The translations under genes were made by a program, and so were the position numbers. A stretch of 63,018 bases of DNA from a virus. Numbering within the stretch: position 1 is the stretch's first letter; each line of letters begins with the position of its first letter. Shown here one piece after another: positions 52,511 to 61,129 of this stretch. The stretch spans positions 1-63,018 of the IMG/VR virus record IMGVR_UViG_3300007541_000022; one strand, given 5' to 3'. The notes under the pieces were generated by a model. That model was given only the letters and a program-made list of their open reading frames with translations. It ran no database searches and was not told where the DNA came from.

Positions 52511-52522
52511 AAAATAACCATT

Positions 52523-54481
52523 ATGTCTAGTAATTACGAAAAGTTTAAAGAAGCCGGTGCCAAGATAGATGCTTATCAATCCACCAAACAAACACAGTTA
52601 GACGAGATTGAAATTAAAAAACTATCAAATGGTAATAATTTTGCACAAACCAAAAGTGAAGCGTTAAAACAACTTAACGCAATGGGTGACATCAAACAAA
52701 GAGCCCAACAACAAGTAAAAACCACTTTTGACGAATTAGTAGATTTATTTAAAAAATCTGCACCTAACCCAAAAAACACAGGGTCAAGTACTGCTGACTT
52801 TTTAGTTAAACAAATACTAATGGCCAGTGAAAATACTAAAAGTAGATTAGGTGAGATAGTCACCGAGGAAGTCCTACATGTTGCAGGTTGTTCTGAAGAA
52901 CAAACTTTTGACACTGCACAAAAACTATACATTAAAGTATCGGATATTGACTTAAGGGAATTATTAAATAATAGTCCCGATTCAGAACCTTGGAATTTAA
53001 GGTACGAAAAAAATCAAATAAGTGTTGGTTCTCAACCATTTTCAATGGATAGAGAATTATACAATAGACTTCAAAATGTTGGAACATCGTTTAATTCACA
53101 ATATGGTAACAATTACATAGGTGCTTCAGGTGCTGGTTTATTTGACATTAAGTATGTAACTAGTTACGTACAAGGCGGTACCACTTATTATGGTGACTTT
53201 TATGAGGTAACCATGGCAAATAGAATCACAGGAAATAATGTCGGTGATTTTTTAAGAGATTATTATAAATCGATTGACCTTATAAATTTTGATATGATTT
53301 CTGTTGAAATTATCAATATGTTAACAAACATTATTGATATTTCAGGCGGAATTTCAATTGGACAAAAGGAAGCTCAATCAAAATTTGCAATAATACTACA
53401 AAGAATATTAGGTTTGTGTTTTGACAGTACAAAAGAAATTGATGTACAAGGGACCGCTAAAGTAGGTCAGTTAGATAACATCGACCCATCGTTTTTTGAA
53501 ATGTCTCCGACCGACCTAAAAAACATTGAAATTGAGGTTAATAATATGATTCAAGGAGTTACAGAATTCACTGACTGTGATAACGTTAAATTACCAGTTA
53601 ATACTGAATCTTTATTATCGTCTCTAAATGCATTACGAGAAAATGGTAGTGATAACCCTAAAGACAGAATTGATGAATTCACTAAAATGGTTAATGATAT
53701 GTCTAAAGACCAAAATTGGTCAATAAACATACCTAACAATATTAATTTTGATTTAAATGCTTCGATTAATTTTGATTTACTTAAAATAATACCTAAAGCG
53801 GCTATGTTTTCAGTATTAACTCCAAAAATGTTATTGGGGTTATTTATCGTATTAAAATCAATTAACCCATCATTTGCACTATCGTTTGTTATTGATGGCT
53901 TCAAGTCCTTTATGGAAAAATTTGGTAAGTTTATAGTTAATATGATGAGTAAAATTGCAGCACTATTTGTTGAGGAACTATTCAAACTACTTAAGAAAAA
54001 TCTTAGATTATTGGTTGAGATTCTACTTTTAGAAATAGTAAAAGAATCTAAAGATAAAAGAGCGGTAATAATAAGTTCAGTCATTTTTATATTAATTCAA
54101 ACAGTATCGGGTATTATAGATTATAGAGAATGTAAAAGTTTAGTTGATGAAATATTAAATCTTTTAAATTTAGGGGCGGCGGTTATTGGTGTATCAATTC
54201 CATCTTTTGCACTTGCGGCTAGTTCATTACTTGGAGGTTTCTCACCAACAAGAGCAATGACTGAGGTGACTAAAAGAATGCAAGAATTAGGAGTACCAAC
54301 TGGTGATTTACCTGACGGTTCACCTAATATTGCAATGCCTGCGATATTCCAACAAATTAAAGGTTCTTACCAAGAACAATTGGCAAATGGTAAAGTTGAG
54401 GTTTGGATACCTCCATTGGCGGTACCACCTGTAGTTGCGGGTTCAACTGTTCCAACTAAAGCATCAGGAAAAGCGTTTTAA
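52523..54481 (+). CDS. Large structural (tail/baseplate) protein with hydrophobic helices
   Basis: The 652-aa protein is not recognised. The first 110 residues are helical and coiled. Residues about 430-570 carry several hydrophobic helices: MFSVLTPKMLLGLFIVL, AVIISSVIFILIQTVSGI and AAVIGVSIPSFALAASSLLGG. These could insert in a membrane during DNA entry or form the core of a baseplate wedge. The C-terminus is Pro-rich (WIPPLAVPPVVAG). Neighbours (gp5-like spike gene two genes on) argue for a baseplate role, but it has no clear T4 counterpart. Confidence 0.6.
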   Translation: MSSNYEKFKEAGAKIDAYQSTKQTQLDEIEIKKLSNGNNFAQTKSEALKQLNAMGDIKQRAQQQVKTTFDELVDLFKKSAPNPKNTGSSTADFLVKQILMASENTKSRLGEIVTEEVLHVAGCSEEQTFDTAQKLYIKVSDIDLRELLNNSPDSEPWNLRYEKNQISVGSQPFSMDRELYNRLQNVGTSFNSQYGNNYIGASGAGLFDIKYVTSYVQGGTTYYGDFYEVTMANRITGNNVGDFLRDYYKSIDLINFDMISVEIINMLTNIIDISGGISIGQKEAQSKFAIILQRILGLCFDSTKEIDVQGTAKVGQLDNIDPSFFEMSPTDLKNIEIEVNNMIQGVTEFTDCDNVKLPVNTESLLSSLNALRENGSDNPKDRIDEFTKMVNDMSKDQNWSINIPNNINFDLNASINFDLLKIIPKAAMFSVLTPKMLLGLFIVLKSINPSFALSFVIDGFKSFMEKFGKFIVNMMSKIAALFVEELFKLLKKNLRLLVEILLLEIVKESKDKRAVIISSVIFILIQTVSGIIDYRECKSLVDEILNLLNLGAAVIGVSIPSFALAASSLLGGFSPTRAMTEVTKRMQELGVPTGDLPDGSPNIAMPAIFQQIKGSYQEQLANGKVEVWIPPLAVPPVVAGSTVPTKASGKAF

Positions 54482-54483
54482 TT

Positions 54484-54684
54484 ATGAATGAAGATAAAAT
54501 AAAAAAAATAATTATGGAGTATGAATCAAGACCTAATAAGGATTTGATTGAAGCCATGGACCATCTTCAAAATGATTTTGAAGAAACAAAAAAATTAATA
54601 ATTAAATTAACAAGACATTTAGATGGTACCGAAACTGTATATAATAAATTATTGAGGGAATATAAAAAAAGAAATAAGAAATGA
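54484..54684 (+). CDS. Small hypothetical protein
   Basis: The 66-aa helical, highly charged protein (MNEDKIKKIIMEYESRP, then helices through LIIKLTRHLDGT and LLREYKKRN) starts 2 nt after the 652-aa gene. It overlaps the gp5-like gene by 4 nt. Such small ORFs ahead of spike genes may be assembly chaperones. No specific function is visible. Confidence 0.6.
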   Translation: MNEDKIKKIIMEYESRPNKDLIEAMDHLQNDFEETKKLIIKLTRHLDGTETVYNKLLREYKKRNKK

Positions 54685-56243
54685 GCGATAATAATCTACC
54701 ATATAATAATAGAATTATATTTTACGGTGAATGTATTGACACAAAGGACCCGTTGGGGTTGGGTAGAATTCGTGCAATATTAAAAAGTGAAAATACTGCA
54801 GATAGAGAAAAAAGTTTTAATGAATCGAAAAAAATATCTGTAGATGATTTGTGGACGACAAAAGACCCATTTGTTATTAGACCTTTATTACCTGTTTTTA
54901 TTAATACTGTACCTAAAAAAAATGAATATGTTCATCTAATCTATTCAAATATTGATGATAAATCTAATAAGGATAAATTTTATATTGGTGGAGTATTTTC
55001 ATCGTTAACTACGTTAGAAAATGAGCCTTACGAATCATCAGTTGGTAATTCTAATTTAGGTGTAAGAAATAAAGAAAACAAAAAACTTAGAAACCATAAA
55101 AATGGTGAAGAGTTTGATGCGAACAATAAAGGTGTTTATTCACTACCTGAAGATATATCAATTGATGGAAGAGGTAGTGCCGACATTGTAGTAAAGGATA
55201 ATACTGTTTTATTAAGGGCTGGTAAGTATAATAGCGTACCAAAACCAAATGTTTATCCAATTGCTAATAATACACGAGCTTTCTTACAATTAAGTAAATT
55301 TGACCAAAAGACACAATACGGAACACCTGAAACTTTATATAAATTCACATTTAAACATAAGTCTATTAAATTATTGGTTGAGTATAATGTTATTAACCCT
55401 GACAATACTGCAAATTCATATACAGGTTCAGTTAACATCTACACACTAAAACCAAATGAAAAAACAAATACTAAAAACTTTGATAACTTAAGTGATGTTG
55501 AAGGTGAAAAAAGTTTATTAAAGATTTTTAGTTTTACTGCAGAACCTAAAGAAAATGTTGTAAAATTAATAAATTCAATATTAGATGGGGTTTCTAATGG
55601 TTTAATACCTAAATTAAATGATATTGCACCTTCAGTTAATCCTGTTGGTCCCTTACAATTAGATAAAGGTTTATCTTTCCCATACTACTTTAGACCTCAA
55701 CCTAGTTTATTTAATATCCTAAATAGTCAAACATCTTCTACCGCATCTAAAATTTTTATCGGTAACTTAATGATGGGAGTCGCAGCAGTATCTACAGATG
55801 CAACGCCAGGTTATGGTTTAGTCTATGATGAATCTAAAAAACAATCAGTACCTTTTACACCTGAGAAAAATGTTGTAATACCACAAGAAAAAATTAAACT
55901 TAATAATACCTCATCATTATTAGGTGGTGATTATGTTTATTTACTTTCACACAAATCGGTAAAGAAAAGTACGGGAAAAATTGACTTAAAAGATACATTA
56001 TACGGTATTGGTGAAAATGTAATAAGTGACGAAATTGAACCTAAAACATCATCATCAGTAAGAGGTGAAGAGTTAGTAGAGTTATTAAACTTAATTGTTC
56101 AGTTCTTAATTACCCACGTTCACCCATATCATGGGATGCAACCTAATCCTCAATCTTTAAACGGTGTTACCGCTGACAAATTACTTGAAGAACTTAGAAA
56201 TGCAAATGAAAAGATTTTAAACAAGTATATTCGAATAAACTAA
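54681..56243 (+). CDS. Baseplate central-spike/OB-domain protein (gp5-like)
   Basis: The 520-aa protein begins with the gp5/VgrG OB-fold signature FYGECIDTKDPLGLGRIRAIL (about residues 14-34, with DP...GR-x-R). It continues with LWTTKDPFVIRPLLP. The C-terminal part has LITHVHPYHGMQPNP, as in spike proteins of contractile tails. A Gly-rich segment (LLGGDYVYLLSH, about 413-424) sits in a beta-rich region. No lysozyme domain is seen here; a wall-degrading domain may instead be on the 2177-aa hub. Conserved context and the OB motif support a spike role, but the beta-helix is not obvious. Confidence 0.65.
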   Translation: MSDNNLPYNNRIIFYGECIDTKDPLGLGRIRAILKSENTADREKSFNESKKISVDDLWTTKDPFVIRPLLPVFINTVPKKNEYVHLIYSNIDDKSNKDKFYIGGVFSSLTTLENEPYESSVGNSNLGVRNKENKKLRNHKNGEEFDANNKGVYSLPEDISIDGRGSADIVVKDNTVLLRAGKYNSVPKPNVYPIANNTRAFLQLSKFDQKTQYGTPETLYKFTFKHKSIKLLVEYNVINPDNTANSYTGSVNIYTLKPNEKTNTKNFDNLSDVEGEKSLLKIFSFTAEPKENVVKLINSILDGVSNGLIPKLNDIAPSVNPVGPLQLDKGLSFPYYFRPQPSLFNILNSQTSSTASKIFIGNLMMGVAAVSTDATPGYGLVYDESKKQSVPFTPEKNVVIPQEKIKLNNTSSLLGGDYVYLLSHKSVKKSTGKIDLKDTLYGIGENVISDEIEPKTSSSVRGEELVELLNLIVQFLITHVHPYHGMQPNPQSLNGVTADKLLEELRNANEKILNKYIRIN

Positions 56244-56244
56244 G

Positions 56245-56252
56245 TATTTATA
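56245..56252 (+). promoter_or_regulatory. TATTTATA box upstream of the 489-aa gene
   Basis: An exact TATTTATA, 12 nt before the ATG at 56265, immediately after the gp5-like stop. Confidence 0.4.
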
Positions 56253-56264
56253 TTAAAAGATTAT

Positions 56265-57734
56265 ATGTCAGTTTACAAATCATATTTTAATAGAAACAAC
56301 ACAATAGTTTTTAATTCATACTCAAATACAGGTAGAAACCCTGTTGTTGAACTCTTTTTTGGTAGAGTTGATGACATTCTTTTACCTAAAGGTTTTAGTC
56401 GTTTTATTTTCGATATCGATTTATCTAAATTACAAGAAAAAATTGCTGACGGTGTAATTTCTACAGGATGTTCTAGAAATATGAAACATATTCTTAGAAT
56501 GACAAATACTTCTGCATTTGATGAGGAATTATTAAATGATAAATGGTCTAATGGTAGAAGAAGAGCTACTTCATTTGATTTAGTATTGTTTAGAATACCT
56601 AAAATTTCTGGAGATACGGGTAACCCACAATTATGGGATGAAGGTGTTGGATATGATTATTATAATTTTAATCAGTTACCAACTGACAAATCATATTCCA
56701 GTAGACCTTCAAATTGGTATGAATCACAAACAATATCAAATTGGTCATATGATGGTTTATATGATAATGAAAATAATCAAACTATTTCAGGATTAAATTT
56801 TTCAGGTCTTACTATTATTGACACTCAACATTTTGAATTTGGTAATGAAGATATTGAGTTTGATATGACTGATGAAATTAACGACATACTTACAGGTGCA
56901 ACTACAGGTATTACAGGATGGGGTGTTGCTTTTTATCCTCAAGTTGAAAATATTACAGGATTAACTGAGAATTATTCTGTCGGTTTCTTTTCAAGACACA
57001 CTCAAACATTTTATGAGCCATTCTTAGAAACAACATACGATGATTTAATTCAAGACGATAGAAACATATTCTATTCGGGTAAATTAAATAAGTTGTATCT
57101 ATACAGTTATAATTTTGGAGTACCTCAAAACTTTGATTCAAATCCTACAGTAGATATTTTAGATTTAAATGGTAATCCTGTCGCTGGTTTTACAGATTTA
57201 CCTACGTGTTTAGTAACTAATGGGGTTTATGAAGTTGAGGTTGATGGATTAACCGCATCTACAGTACCTTGTATGTATTATGACCTATGGAAAGGTTTGG
57301 AAATTAACGGGGTTGCCTTAGATAATGTTGAAAACGAATTTGTAATTAACAACTTATCACAATTATATCAAATAGGTTCAACAACAAATGAACCATCTAT
57401 ATATGGATTTGATTTTTATGGTATTAAACAAGATGAAAAAATATTAACAACTGACACTCGTAAAGTTAATGTGATAATTAAGAAAGCTTACACAACAAAT
57501 GAAGTATTAAGTAAGGTACAGGCATATTATAGAGTTTACGTCAGAGAAGGTAAAACAGAGGTTCAGGTTCAAGACTGGACATTATTAAACAGGACACCTG
57601 ATGGTCATTATTTTATTTTTAATACTGATGATAAGATTCCTAATGAATATTTTATTGATTTGAAAGTAATAACTGACAGAGAAGTAAATACTTATAAAAA
57701 AGAACTTAAATTCCAAATAGTTAATAGAAAATGA
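56265..57734 (+). CDS. Structural protein, beta-rich (fibre or baseplate appendage)
   Basis: The 489-aa protein is not assigned to a T4 gene. The first third has VDDILLPKGFSRFIFDIDL, TGCSRNMKHILRMTNTSAFDEELLNDKW and SFDLVLFRIPKI. This resembles DNRLRE/carbohydrate-binding-like beta domains of surface proteins. The last 130 residues form Ig-like or fibronectin-like strands. It follows the spike gene and is followed by a small Cys-rich gene that overlaps it by 4 nt. A role as a tail appendage or fibre is inferred from position and fold type. Confidence 0.6.
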   Translation: MSVYKSYFNRNNTIVFNSYSNTGRNPVVELFFGRVDDILLPKGFSRFIFDIDLSKLQEKIADGVISTGCSRNMKHILRMTNTSAFDEELLNDKWSNGRRRATSFDLVLFRIPKISGDTGNPQLWDEGVGYDYYNFNQLPTDKSYSSRPSNWYESQTISNWSYDGLYDNENNQTISGLNFSGLTIIDTQHFEFGNEDIEFDMTDEINDILTGATTGITGWGVAFYPQVENITGLTENYSVGFFSRHTQTFYEPFLETTYDDLIQDDRNIFYSGKLNKLYLYSYNFGVPQNFDSNPTVDILDLNGNPVAGFTDLPTCLVTNGVYEVEVDGLTASTVPCMYYDLWKGLEINGVALDNVENEFVINNLSQLYQIGSTTNEPSIYGFDFYGIKQDEKILTTDTRKVNVIIKKAYTTNEVLSKVQAYYRVYVREGKTEVQVQDWTLLNRTPDGHYFIFNTDDKIPNEYFIDLKVITDREVNTYKKELKFQIVNRK

Positions 57735-57988
57735 AAAAGATAGTAATTAGTGAGTCTGAATTAATTGAAATCATTAGTAGAGTAATTAACGAAAAGAAAA
57801 AAAGTAAAAAGAAAAAAAAGAAGGACACCACTTTGTGTTCAAGAGGTAAATCAGCCGCAAAAGCTAAATTTGAAGTTTATCCTTCAGCATATGCTAATGG
57901 TTACGCAGTCCAAGTGTGTAAAGGTAAAATGCCAGGATTGGATGGGGAAAAAAGATGTTCAGGTAAATATTGTTCAGGTAAAAAATAA
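57731..57988 (+). CDS. DUF5872-like small Cys/Lys-rich protein
   Basis: The 85-aa protein has an N-terminal helix motif (KIVISESELIEIISRVI, 3-19), a Lys-rich linker (KKKSKKKKKK), then a short domain: TLCSRGKSAAKAKFEVYPSAYANGYAVQVCKG (about 36-67), with SGKYCSGKK at the end. The RGKSAAKAKF..YPSAYAN pattern recurs in small proteins of phages and giant viruses. The Cys residues may bind metal or form a disulfide. The start overlaps the preceding gene by 4 nt. Function unknown; a basic virion or DNA-binding protein is possible. Confidence 0.7.
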   Translation: MKKIVISESELIEIISRVINEKKKSKKKKKKDTTLCSRGKSAAKAKFEVYPSAYANGYAVQVCKGKMPGLDGEKRCSGKYCSGKK

Positions 57989-58000
57989 TTACTATATTTG
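57970..58000 (+). promoter_or_regulatory. Host-like promoter (TTG-N20-TATATTTG)
   Basis: TATATTTG at 57993-58000 matches the Bacteroidota -7 element TAnnTTTG exactly. A TTG lies 20 nt upstream, at 57970-57972. It ends 19 nt before the start codon of the following 63-aa gene, outside the late-box set. Confidence 0.45.
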
Positions 58001-58019
58001 TAGCCTAAAATCCTGCTCA

Positions 58020-58211
58020 ATGTATACCAGAAATAAAACATACCAACTTGTTAAGGTTAAAAACGATGAAGAAAAAATTGTTTTAGAAACCGATTCATCA
58101 TGTGTTGAAAAAGCACTTGATTACTTTTATACGATAAAGCCAAAATGTTACGGTAATCCAAAGTATAGGATTTCAATTAAGAATTCTGAACCTGTTATTG
58201 AAAATTGGTAA
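58020..58211 (+). CDS. Small hypothetical protein
   Basis: The 63-aa protein from ATG 58020 (MYTRNKTYQLVKVKND...) is chosen over the longer reading from 57870. That reading overlaps the previous gene in another frame and would start upstream of the promoter. It is basic and beta-like, with TYQLVKVKND and KYRISIKNSEPVIENW. No family is recognised. It runs convergent with the cupin gene, with stop codons adjacent. Confidence 0.55.
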   Translation: MYTRNKTYQLVKVKNDEEKIVLETDSSCVEKALDYFYTIKPKCYGNPKYRISIKNSEPVIENW

Positions 58212-58766
58212 TTAAACCATTTTAGATATTACCCATTTATAACCATAATCTCCACCGTGAGATAACCAATCAACATATTCTTTGTGTTGTTCAGGTTTAC
58301 CTTTAAAATTTTCATTAAGAGTTATTGATTTAGAAATGGAATCAAAGAATTGTTTTAGTTCTTTGATTTCTTTTTTTGTTGCAAATTTGCTTTCGATTAG
58401 TTTAATCGTTAACTGATTAACATTATTGCTTTTTTTACCATACATAACACCCTTTTTCATTTGATTTAAAACCAAACTAGGTATTCTATATTGTTCATTA
58501 TTTTCAATGATAACTATTTTAAGGTCACCAGTCCCTTTAATTACTCTATGATAGGTCTCTTTAGGTATAAAGTATTTTTGTCCTTCCTGCAAGACCTGAG
58601 GTAGTTCCTCATCCATTTGTAACTTCCAACCGTTACCCGATTCAACAAAAACAATGCGGTCAAACTGGTCTCTATGCCATTTTAACTCATCAGACTCGAC
58701 ATTTTCAGTGAAAACTCGTCTAATTTTATTATGTGATATTTTTTCTTGACTATAAACCATTACCAA
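58212..58766 (-). CDS. Cupin-like protein with helical C-terminus
   Basis: The 184-aa protein starts with two adjacent in-frame Met codons (MVMVYSQEK). Its N-terminal region (about residues 20-100) is a cupin-type beta barrel: FTENVESDELKWHRDQFDRIVF, GNGWKLQMDE and GQKYFIPKETYHRVIKGTGD. The WHRD and HR residues could be metal ligands as in cupin motifs 1 and 2. The C-terminal half (about 110-184) is helical and charged and unknown. It lies directly downstream of the 347-aa Cys/Lys-rich gene (7-nt overlap), so both belong to the same transcript. Function in infection is unknown. Confidence 0.65.
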   Translation of the reverse strand: MVMVYSQEKISHNKIRRVFTENVESDELKWHRDQFDRIVFVESGNGWKLQMDEELPQVLQEGQKYFIPKETYHRVIKGTGDLKIVIIENNEQYRIPSLVLNQMKKGVMYGKKSNNVNQLTIKLIESKFATKKEIKELKQFFDSISKSITLNENFKGKPEQHKEYVDWLSHGGDYGYKWVISKMV

Positions 58767-59803
58767 AATCTACCTGATACATTTTTACCAAAATCTTTAT
58801 GTGCTCTACACGCCCAATAACCTGCCTTTGTTTTGTCTGTTTTCTTTTCACACTGATGTCTCGCCGCAAATGATTTACGAGCCGCGGGGTCATTCCATTT
58901 GGCTGTCATAACAGGAGAACCATAACTGACTTTTTTAATTTTTCCTGTTTTAGGATTACGAACATATACGTACCATTTTTTTGAACCACCACTTTTAGGT
59001 TTATTTAATTGTACTTTTTTACCCTTATACTCGGCCTCATTTAATAAACCGATAGATGCCATAAATTTATCGTAGTCATATTCAACATCTTCTATATTGA
59101 ATTGGTTAATCATATTATTAGCAATAGACTTTCTATTTTCAATATCTTTAACCTGATTTAAAATATCAATAATACCGTCAACCATTTCTTTATCGGCATC
59201 TTCCTTTACTAATGGATAATCCAATGGTAGTTTTAAACCGTGGTATTTAAAAAATTTACCTCTTTCAGACTCTAATATTTCAATATCATCTTTAGACCAT
59301 TTACCGATACCTTTGTTGTATAATTCACGAGCCTCATTAATTACCTTAAAGTATTTTGGACTTCCATATCTAAATAAATTTTCATCCAATGATATTCTAT
59401 TATCAATATGGTATTTTAATTCTTCTGAAATAATTGGTTTATCATGTTCTAAAACTAAATTAACCAATCTATCTATTGCTTCGTTTTTCTTTTTATAATT
59501 TTTCACTTTGATACGTGTTGGCTTTTGACCTTTACCTGTTTGAGGGTCTTTCTTTTCTTTATCTCTTTTTCTACGACAAGCAGAGTCTTTTTCAGATTGT
59601 GTCATTTTACCAGCAACTCCTGCCGCACGACAAACGGGATATGCACCTTCATCAGCATCTTTTCTACCGCATGGTGGATGTCCACCACCTTTTTTCTTCT
59701 TACAGATATTAACCCAAGGACCTTTTGGTTGTGAAGAACCTTTCTTTTTTTTCTTCTTTCCGAACCAAACCGCTAAATCTTCAGATAAAATGTATTCACT
59801 CAT
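58760..59803 (-). CDS. Cys/Lys-rich protein (DUF5872-like N-terminus, basic C-terminus)
   Basis: The 347-aa protein starts SEYILSEDLAVWFG and a Lys-rich run. A compact segment follows (about residues 25-95) with KGPWVNICKKKKGGGHPPCG and RAAGVAGKMTQSEKDSACRR, a pattern found in phage and giant-virus proteins of unknown function. The middle (110-250) is helical. The C-terminus (about 265-347) has SKKWYVYVRNPKTGKIKKVSYG, WNDPAARKSFAARHQC and AGYWACRAHKDF, another recurrent small domain. The protein is thus a fusion of two short Cys-containing basic domains. Its charge suggests DNA or RNA binding, or virion core location. A TATTTATG box lies 35 nt upstream. Confidence 0.65.
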   Translation of the reverse strand: MSEYILSEDLAVWFGKKKKKKGSSQPKGPWVNICKKKKGGGHPPCGRKDADEGAYPVCRAAGVAGKMTQSEKDSACRRKRDKEKKDPQTGKGQKPTRIKVKNYKKKNEAIDRLVNLVLEHDKPIISEELKYHIDNRISLDENLFRYGSPKYFKVINEARELYNKGIGKWSKDDIEILESERGKFFKYHGLKLPLDYPLVKEDADKEMVDGIIDILNQVKDIENRKSIANNMINQFNIEDVEYDYDKFMASIGLLNEAEYKGKKVQLNKPKSGGSKKWYVYVRNPKTGKIKKVSYGSPVMTAKWNDPAARKSFAARHQCEKKTDKTKAGYWACRAHKDFGKNVSGRFW

Positions 59804-59838
59804 ACTTGATTATTATTATATTTTTCTTATCTATATTA

Positions 59839-59846
59839 CATAAATA
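59839..59846 (-). promoter_or_regulatory. TATTTATG box in divergent intergenic region
   Basis: A variant of the late element, 35 nt upstream of the 347-aa gene on the minus strand, in the 79-nt divergent interval to the 59883 gene. The plus-strand reading CATAAATA is near the T4 late box and may serve the rightward gene. Confidence 0.3.
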
Positions 59847-59882
59847 TAACGAAGAATAAACTTTTCACTTAAATAAAAAAAA

Positions 59883-60293
59883 ATGGCAAGAGCTAAGAAA
59901 ACAGAAACATCGGAAGAAACTACAAAACCGACTACACGTAAAACAAGAACTAAACAAACTGAAACTGCATCAGTTGAGGAGCAGGTTAATGAAGTGTTGG
60001 ATGAAACTACAGAAACTCAACCAACTGAAGAAACTGCCACTGAACAAGTAAAACCAATCGGTACATTGTTCAATACAATTAACTATAATAATGTTTCAGA
60101 TTTGGACCGTTTCATTCAAAACCTAACACAAGAACAAGCTTTGTATTGTGTTGTACAAGCGGCAAGAGCGGCACACCAAAGAAGTGCATACGGAATGGAG
60201 GAGTCAGAAGTTGTTTCAAGAGCAATTAGAGTGTTAACAACACCACAAGAACCTAAACAAGAGGTTCCTGAACCTGAAGTACATCAGGCTTAA
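59883..60293 (+). CDS. Hypothetical protein with disordered N-terminus
   Basis: The 136-aa protein has a Thr/Glu/Lys-rich low-complexity start (ARAKKTETSEETTKPTTRKT, about 2-60), then a helical domain: NTINYNNVSDLDRFIQNLTQ and ALYCVVQAARAAHQRSAYG (about 65-110). It ends in a Pro/Glu tail. No family is recognised. It is followed by a strong terminator, so it is probably a highly transcribed single gene. Confidence 0.68.
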   Translation: MARAKKTETSEETTKPTTRKTRTKQTETASVEEQVNEVLDETTETQPTEETATEQVKPIGTLFNTINYNNVSDLDRFIQNLTQEQALYCVVQAARAAHQRSAYGMEESEVVSRAIRVLTTPQEPKQEVPEPEVHQA

Positions 60294-60310
60294 AAACATT
60301 TAATTAATTA

Positions 60311-60336
60311 AAGGGGACTTAATTGTCCCCTTTTTT
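60311..60336 (+). terminator. Rho-independent terminator after the 59883 gene
   Basis: AAGGGGAC / GTCCCCTT (8 bp, 6-nt loop) is followed by six T residues on the plus strand. The stem arms resemble those of the capsid-gene terminator at 62663-62690. Confidence 0.85.
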
Positions 60337-60350
60337 ATGCGAATTAAATT

Positions 60351-60542
60351 ATGAATAGACAAGAAATTATCTCAAAAATTTGTAAATTATCGTCAGAAAT
60401 TACAAAGGCAGTCATAAATGGTCATAAAGCACACGACCATGATAAATTTAGAGAACATCGTAGAGAGTTGGTTGAATTACGGTGTCAGTATTTTGGTAAG
60501 GATTCTAAACTATGTAAAAATGAAAGAAAAAATTTTAGGTAG
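60351..60542 (+). CDS. Small hypothetical protein
   Basis: The 63-aa basic, helical protein (NRQEIISKICKLSSEITKAV, then HKAHDHDKFREHRRELVELR) follows the terminator and ends head-on with the CAP-domain gene, with adjacent stops. It has several His and Cys residues but no clear motif. Not recognised. Confidence 0.55.
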   Translation: MNRQEIISKICKLSSEITKAVINGHKAHDHDKFREHRRELVELRCQYFGKDSKLCKNERKNFR

Positions 60543-61091
60543 TTAATTATAAAAGAAATAACCAAAATCGATTATGTCAATTGTAACATAGTAATTGTTT
60601 TCGTTCTCAATTACATATGTTCCCATAACCATAGTATGTCCTTCAGTGTCTGAATTTGTGTTGAAAAGTATTTCATTATGTTGTTCTGAAGATTTAAAAC
60701 TATTAATTACCTGATTAACAAACTTATCATAACTCTCAAAACCCCACACATCTACACACACTTCACCAATACCATATTTTAATCTAGTGGTATCAATATT
60801 GTTAATCAATCCATACTTTACCCTAACAGAGTTAATAATATCTTTTACGTCACCTTTTGGTATGTTTGGATGAAACAGACTATCTTCTTCCGAGATAATA
60901 GTGGAAACTTTTTTACTATATCCTAAACCGAAGTCTAATGATAGAGATAGTGTGTCAACACCATTTTGAATACGAATTTGATTAACCTTTTTTATAAGTA
61001 ATTTAGAAAATACAACATTATCAAATGTGTTTTGGGAATATACATTTAGACCAAATAATAAAGTTGTTAAGATTAATAGTATTTTTTTCAT
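60543..61091 (-). CDS. Secreted CAP-domain (SCP/PR1-like) protein
   Basis: The 182-aa protein has a classic signal peptide, MKKILLILTTLLFGLNVYSQ (residues 1-20), then a CAP-like domain: LLIKKVNQIRIQNGVDTLSL, LDFGLGYSKKVSTII, LFHPN, KYGIGEVCVDVWG and SEQHNEILFNT. The His in LFHPN, the Glu in GEVC and the His in EQHNEIL are positioned like residues of the CAP tetrad. CAP proteins are secreted and of varied function (proteolysis, binding, lipid export). A phage-encoded, exported, host-type (YSQ) protein may act in the periplasm or outside, for example in lysis or superinfection. A near-perfect Bacteroidota promoter lies immediately upstream. Confident in export; moderately in CAP. Confidence 0.7.
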   Translation of the reverse strand: MKKILLILTTLLFGLNVYSQNTFDNVVFSKLLIKKVNQIRIQNGVDTLSLSLDFGLGYSKKVSTIISEEDSLFHPNIPKGDVKDIINSVRVKYGLINNIDTTRLKYGIGEVCVDVWGFESYDKFVNQVINSFKSSEQHNEILFNTNSDTEGHTMVMGTYVIENENNYYVTIDIIDFGYFFYN

Positions 61092-61095
61092 ACAA

Positions 61096-61127
61096 CAAAT
61101 ATACGAAAAAAAATACAGACTACAAAA
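61096..61127 (-). promoter_or_regulatory. Near-perfect Bacteroidota promoter upstream of the CAP gene
   Basis: On the minus strand TTTTG (61123-61127) is followed after 19 nt by TATATTTG (61096-61103), matching TTTG-N19/20-TAnnTTTG. The -7 element ends only 4 nt before the ATG, so the mRNA would be leaderless or nearly so unless the true start lies further in. Confidence 0.55.
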
Positions 61128-61129
61128 TA

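Noticed and set aside
53551-54084. 177-aa ORF on the minus strand
   Set aside because: It is antisense to the 652-aa structural gene, low in complexity (Ile/Leu/Ser/Asn) and has no motif; it is a shadow of the real frame.
57870-58019. Upstream extension of the 63-aa ORF
   Set aside because: The extension overlaps the 85-aa gene in another frame and contains the promoter-like TATATTTG; ATG 58020 is more plausible.
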